A stretch of DNA of 8,389 bases from an uncultured Gemella sp. (GTDB lineage Bacteria; Bacillota; Bacilli; Staphylococcales; Gemellaceae): assembly GCA_938038035.1 (NCBI GenBank), contig CALHQV010000065.1, forward strand, positions 1 through 8,389, written 5' to 3'. Both the position numbers and the translations under genes were made by a program. The notes beneath the pieces are model-generated. The model ran no database searches. It was given only the letters and a program-made list of their open reading frames with translations, and was not told where the DNA came from. Of the stretch, positions 6,401 through 8,389 are shown piece by piece (within the stretch, counting starts at the first letter, position 1; each line of letters starts with the position of its first letter).

Positions 6401-8281
6401 TTCTGTAGGTGATTTTAATGTAGCTTTTAATTTAAAGTGAGAATCACGTCCATCATTTAGAATCCAAACGTTATTTTCATTAGCTTTAACATTAGTCCAG
6501 CGGTTAGATGGACGGTATGTTGCATTTTTTTCTGTTATAGTTTTAGTTCCACCTTCTAATTCACGGAAGTATGTGAATTCGTCACTTGGTAGTGTTAATG
6601 TGAATGTTGAACCTTTTCCATAACTGATATCATCATCTGATTGTAAAAGTACAGAATCATTTTTAGAAATTCTCTCAGCACCTTTATATCCAATTCCATT
6701 ACCAGTTAATAGACTAGCCATTGTACCACTTTTACTCGTATTTGGTTTTGTTGCAAGGTGAGTATAAGTATGTTCTACTATCGTTTGCCCATCAACTTTG
6801 ATTGTAGCTGTATATGGCGTATCTTTAGAAATATCTGGTGCAAGATATCCACTACCTGTTAAGTTTGATGCTGAGTATGTTGTTACTGCATAGTTTTTCG
6901 CTTTTTCATTCCACTCGATAGTGTAAGTAACAGTACCTGTTTCATTGGCGATAGCTGGTTGTTCTGCTAAACGTTGTTCGTAAGTCATATTATCTTTCAT
7001 ACGTTGTGCAAAATACGGAGTTGTAGTACCTTTGTTACCTGTAGAGTTTTTCCAAGCAATACTTTTTACCTTACCGATTACTGTTCCATCTTCCGCAGTG
7101 ATTGGAGTATCCTTTTTAAAGGCTGCCCCAAAGTCGGCTAAATTGTGTAATTCAATCGTAGTAGTATCCCCTTTTTCTGCTTTTGAAGTATCGAACATTA
7201 CATCGATTCCCCATGCTTTTGGAGCAGTATTTTTGTCGTTCATAGAGATATATGCATTTTGAACATTTACTACCGCTTTACCTTCACGAACAACACCTTT
7301 ACCTGTGATTGTTTGTGCTTTACCTGTTGCATCCTCCAAGATAGATTCTACTTTTCCACGGTGCCCAGCGCGTTGCATTGTTACGTACACTGCTTCGATT
7401 GCTTTTTCTAATTCTTTACGTTGTTGATCAACATCTTCTTTTGTTGAAGAGTCTGAGTTGAAGATATCTAATGCTTTTGCGATTTCTTTTTCAGATGTTT
7501 CTATCGTTGCTTTGATTTCTGCTTTAGGCGCTTCTTCTTTAACTTCTTTTGTTGCGAATGTTGTTGCAGCTTGGTTTACCGCTTTTGCTTCTGAAACTGC
7601 TTTTTCTAAGTTTTCTTTAGCTACTGTTGTTTCAGATTTTTCTTCTTTTTTAGTTTCTTCTTTTTTGTCAGCTGTTTTTTCAACTTTGTTTAAGTTGTTG
7701 ATCGCTGCTTCTAATGAAGCTACTTGTGCATCTACTTGTTCTTGTGTAACTGATGCTGATGCTGCTAAGTCTTTAGCCTTGTTTAATTCTACTGCTGCAC
7801 TTACAGTTTGTGCTTGTTTTTCTTCGGATAACTCTTGTCCTGCTAATGACACGAATAGGTTATCTAATTGACTGATTTTAGCTTGAAGAGCATTTTTATT
7901 TACTTCTTTAGCTGTTGCTTTCTCAGCTTTTGTTTCTTCTGCTTTTTCTTCTTTAGTAGCTGCTTTTATTGTTGTTTCTTCTTTAACTTCAGCTTTTGGA
8001 ACTACTTCTTTCACTTCTGCAGTTTTTGGCTCTACTGCTGGTGTTTCAACTTTAGTTGCTTCTACTTTTTCTTCAGTTGCAATCGCTGCTGCTTTTTCAG
8101 ATACTGCTACTGTTGTTTCTTGTTTGTTAGTATCCGCTGCTTGCGCTGCTCCGCCTAGGAACATAAAAGCTGATGCGATAAGAACAGATGCTGTTCCTGC
8201 ATTAAACTTTTTAATCCCATAGTGATTTACTTTCTCATATTGTTTTTTATTATTCATTTTTGTATTATTTTTACTAAACAT
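3404..8281 (-). CDS. Large wall-anchored surface adhesin with Mub/MucBP-like repeats (1625 aa)
   Basis: This is a secreted, sortase-anchored protein that probably binds host glycoprotein or mucin. Domains in order: YSIRK-family signal peptide (1-48); Ala/Glu/Lys-rich, probably helical stalk (50-127); two FIVAR-like helical modules (128-199 and about 219-305); a beta-rich region with no family I recognise (306-848), possibly Ig-like adhesive domains; one Mub-B2-like domain (850-952, SRTIKFIYAD); two tandem ~300-residue units (954-1252 and 1253-1554); a Pro/Gln/Asn-rich wall-spanning stretch (1555-1590); and LANTG (1592-1596) with a hydrophobic segment and the tail KRRKEK. Each unit has a MucBP-like domain, a Pro-rich linker, a Mub-B2-like domain with TRTITYVYADG, and a second Pro-rich linker. 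The first ATG is preferred because AAGGAGA lies just before it; M9 is a weaker alternative. The gene has its own terminator. Surface adhesin is firm; the ligand is unknown, and glycosylation by the downstream enzymes is only a possibility. Confidence 0.93.
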   Translation of the reverse strand: MFSKNNTKMNNKKQYEKVNHYGIKKFNAGTASVLIASAFMFLGGAAQAADTNKQETTVAVSEKAAAIATEEKVEATKVETPAVEPKTAEVKEVVPKAEVKEETTIKAATKEEKAEETKAEKATAKEVNKNALQAKISQLDNLFVSLAGQELSEEKQAQTVSAAVELNKAKDLAASASVTQEQVDAQVASLEAAINNLNKVEKTADKKEETKKEEKSETTVAKENLEKAVSEAKAVNQAATTFATKEVKEEAPKAEIKATIETSEKEIAKALDIFNSDSSTKEDVDQQRKELEKAIEAVYVTMQRAGHRGKVESILEDATGKAQTITGKGVVREGKAVVNVQNAYISMNDKNTAPKAWGIDVMFDTSKAEKGDTTTIELHNLADFGAAFKKDTPITAEDGTVIGKVKSIAWKNSTGNKGTTTPYFAQRMKDNMTYEQRLAEQPAIANETGTVTYTIEWNEKAKNYAVTTYSASNLTGSGYLAPDISKDTPYTATIKVDGQTIVEHTYTHLATKPNTSKSGTMASLLTGNGIGYKGAERISKNDSVLLQSDDDISYGKGSTFTLTLPSDEFTYFRELEGGTKTITEKNATYRPSNRWTNVKANENNVWILNDGRDSHFKLKATLKSPTELVLEVVDGEIEPGSTVAVSLANLGIEKVLTDYTLTDEYSKIVYNELGHVKDGSTIGNNDKTAATLTVTGGKSVNGQPENVTSKVANGWVVSSSTADANTVETGAVTLTLTDLETGKVIGYMPTEYNGKAEIQEDGTYNTKNVLGKKYDVTGQVPELIKHINEIDYVLVNLPPKGPAGTINVSEKRIRDIMTAEEITKLGLNPNAYVNNVIYSYIKKTKVEEVSRTIKFIYADNVANLAGQDVFPAEKQTVSYTGTVKLSADGKAEVDENNKPIYTNWKGNGDTTLPEVKVPQKEGFVASLELVPVQNTTATDEDYEVVVKYTSIQKAKTTFVDEKGNTIPGVDAITEEGGSETPLTKANEIRAKITELEDKGYELIDNGYPTTGNFDNDSTKDQEFIVTVKERVVPVTPDKPKTPGTPVDGDSRTPGEPEGPKYPAGLEEKDLNKTITRTITYVYADGTPVLGDNDTPRTEIQQVKFTRTAKVNLVTKEVTYGDWTEKQELSEVKSPVIAKHIADRAKVDAVEVDNTSKDIAEVVAYTPLGSWVPNIPGQTTTPIAYPNDKDNPTKPGTDKPVVPYVPGFTPKDRNGQPLKPVDPTDPTKGYEVPSIPTDPSQDTPINYVSDIQKATTKFVYLDQDGKEKTVEGNTPIVEEGKSNNPLTKANEIRAKITELENQGYELINNEYPTTGNFDSDSTKDQEFTVTVKERVVPVTPDKPKTPGTPVDGDSKTPGTPEGPKYPAGLEEKDLNKTVTRTITYVYADGTPVLNEDGTPKTVTQEVKFTRTAKVNLVTGKVVYGNWSAEQTLEEVKSPAVKGYLADRAIVPTTKVTSDSENAIEVVTYKPLGSWIPNIPGQPTSPIKYPNDPQDPTKPGQPTEVLPYVPGYTPQDENGNPLKPVDPQDPTKGYIVPDVPANPGQDTPINYVANPQPQPNQDQNSQSKPAVTPEKLGQNNAPVQPKANGQVKRLANTGTTETNTGLAGLGLATLAGLLTAAKRRKEK
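3407..3508 (-). other. C-terminal sortase sorting signal (LANTG type)
   Basis: Residues 1592-1625 contain LANTG, a hydrophobic stretch (GLAGLGLATLAGLLTAA) and a positive tail KRRKEK, the three parts of a cell-wall sorting signal. The usual proline at position 2 is alanine. I checked the codons (TTA GCA AAC ACT GGA on the minus strand). Sortase would cut between T and G and join the protein to peptidoglycan. Confidence 0.88.
3620..4525 (-). repeat. Adhesin repeat unit 2 (residues 1253-1554)
   Basis: This is the second copy of the ~300-residue unit, running from ATTKFVYLDQDG to DTPINYVANPQ. It holds a MucBP-like domain (1253-1340), a linker rich in TPGTP, a Mub-B2-like domain around R1379, and a linker with YPNDP and PVDPQDPTKGY. 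A core from PLTKANE (1284) to YADGTPVL is about 90% identical to unit 1 by eye. The start of the unit and the second half are clearly more diverged. Confidence 0.85.
4526..5422 (-). repeat. Adhesin repeat unit 1 (residues 954-1252)
   Basis: This is the first copy of the unit, running from AKTTFVDEKGN to DTPINYVSDIQK. It has the same order of parts as unit 2: a MucBP-like domain, a Pro-rich linker, a Mub-B2-like domain around R1076, and a linker with YPNDKDNPTKPG and PVDPTDPTKGY. The offset to unit 2 is about 300 codons. It directly follows a more distant Mub-B2-like domain at 850-952. Confidence 0.85.
8138..8281 (-). other. YSIRK-family signal peptide of the adhesin
   Basis: Residues 1-48 show a basic, polar start, the motif YGIKKFNAGTASVLIAS (21-37) in place of YSIRK-x-x-x-G-x-x-S, a hydrophobic core to FMFLGG, and an AQA/A cleavage site around residues 48-49. 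In related cocci such signal peptides direct export at the division septum through the standard Sec route. This argues against accessory SecA2 export. Confidence 0.88.
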
Positions 8282-8286
8282 TACCG

Positions 8287-8293
8287 TCTCCTT
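8287..8293 (-). promoter_or_regulatory. Ribosome binding site of the adhesin
   Basis: AAGGAGA on the minus strand is a strong Shine-Dalgarno sequence. The AAGGAG core is 6 nt before the ATG at 8281, which decides the start in favour of MFSKNN over the internal Met at residue 9. Confidence 0.85.
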
Positions 8294-8301
8294 TTCTTTT
8301 T

Positions 8302-8331
8302 AATAAATTTGAATAAATATAAATAAATATG
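8302..8331. repeat. Three 10-bp AT-rich tandem repeats in the adhesin leader
   Basis: AATAAATTTG (8302-8311), AATAAATATA (8312-8321) and AATAAATATG (8322-8331) follow each other without gap, and AATCATAATA continues the pattern loosely. They lie between the ribosome binding site and the presumed promoter. The sequence is so AT-rich that chance is possible, but the exact 10-bp period is clear. Confidence 0.6.
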
Positions 8332-8332
8332 A

Positions 8333-8362
8333 ATCATAATAATTACAAAAGATATTCTACAA
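8333..8362 (-). promoter_or_regulatory. Possible promoter of the adhesin gene
   Basis: On the minus strand TATGAT (8333-8338) is a good -10 candidate. The best upstream -35 is the weak TTGTAG (8357-8362) with an 18-nt spacer. An alternative uses TTGTAA (8343-8348) with a poor -10 further down. The true promoter could also lie outside the window. Confidence 0.35.
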
Positions 8363-8389
8363 AACTTAACTAAAATATACCTAAAATTT

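Noticed and set aside
7032..8158. Plus-strand open frames of 76-137 codons opposite the adhesin N-terminus, rich in Phe, Ser and Cys
   Set aside because: Their composition is what the complement of Lys/Glu/Ala-rich coding sequence gives. The minus frame has clear signal peptide and domain evidence.
3404..8281. Serine-rich-repeat adhesin exported by accessory Sec
   Set aside because: There is no long Ser-x repeat region, and the signal peptide is an ordinary-length YSIRK type, not the ~90-residue KxYKxGKxW type.

Overview
The window is AT-rich DNA from a low-GC Firmicute. The big surface protein has a YSIRK-family signal peptide (YGIKKFNAGTASVLIAS), Mub/MucBP-like repeats and a sortase signal of the form LANTG. 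That combination fits an oral or mucosal coccus, most likely Gemella, with Streptococcus or a related Lactobacillales genus as alternatives. The genus is inferred from sequence style, not from a search.

All three real genes are on the minus strand, so transcription runs from high to low coordinates. First comes a 1625-residue wall-anchored adhesin (8281 to 3404). It has its own AT-rich leader and a good ribosome binding site, and ends at a strong hairpin terminator (3305-3338). A 427-bp intergenic region (2977-3403) follows. It holds that terminator, a 50-bp tandem repeat (3133-3256) whose repeat junctions look like plus-strand promoters, and a near-consensus minus-strand promoter (3056-3084). 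That promoter should drive a two-gene operon: a glycosyltransferase with two catalytic domains (2976 to 1393, GT52 sialyltransferase-like plus GT2) and, 3 bp later, a GT-B glycosyltransferase (1389 to 145). The operon closes with a hairpin terminator at 63-95.

The layout suggests a surface adhesin with a linked pair of glycosyltransferases. The last enzyme resembles, from memory, the GtfA/GtfB-type enzymes that start O-glycans on serine-rich-repeat adhesins. The bifunctional enzyme could extend such a glycan with two successive sugars. However, the adhesin here is not a serine-rich-repeat protein, no accessory Sec genes are in view, and the glycosyltransferases could instead build a wall or capsule glycan. 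The link between them is inferred from position only.

The most notable items are the GT52-GT2 fusion, the adhesin-glycosyltransferase neighbourhood, the 50-bp repeats with phased promoter-like elements next to a bidirectional terminator, the unassigned adhesive region of the surface protein, and its alanine-containing sorting motif. Positions 1-62 and 96-144 hold no gene that I can support.
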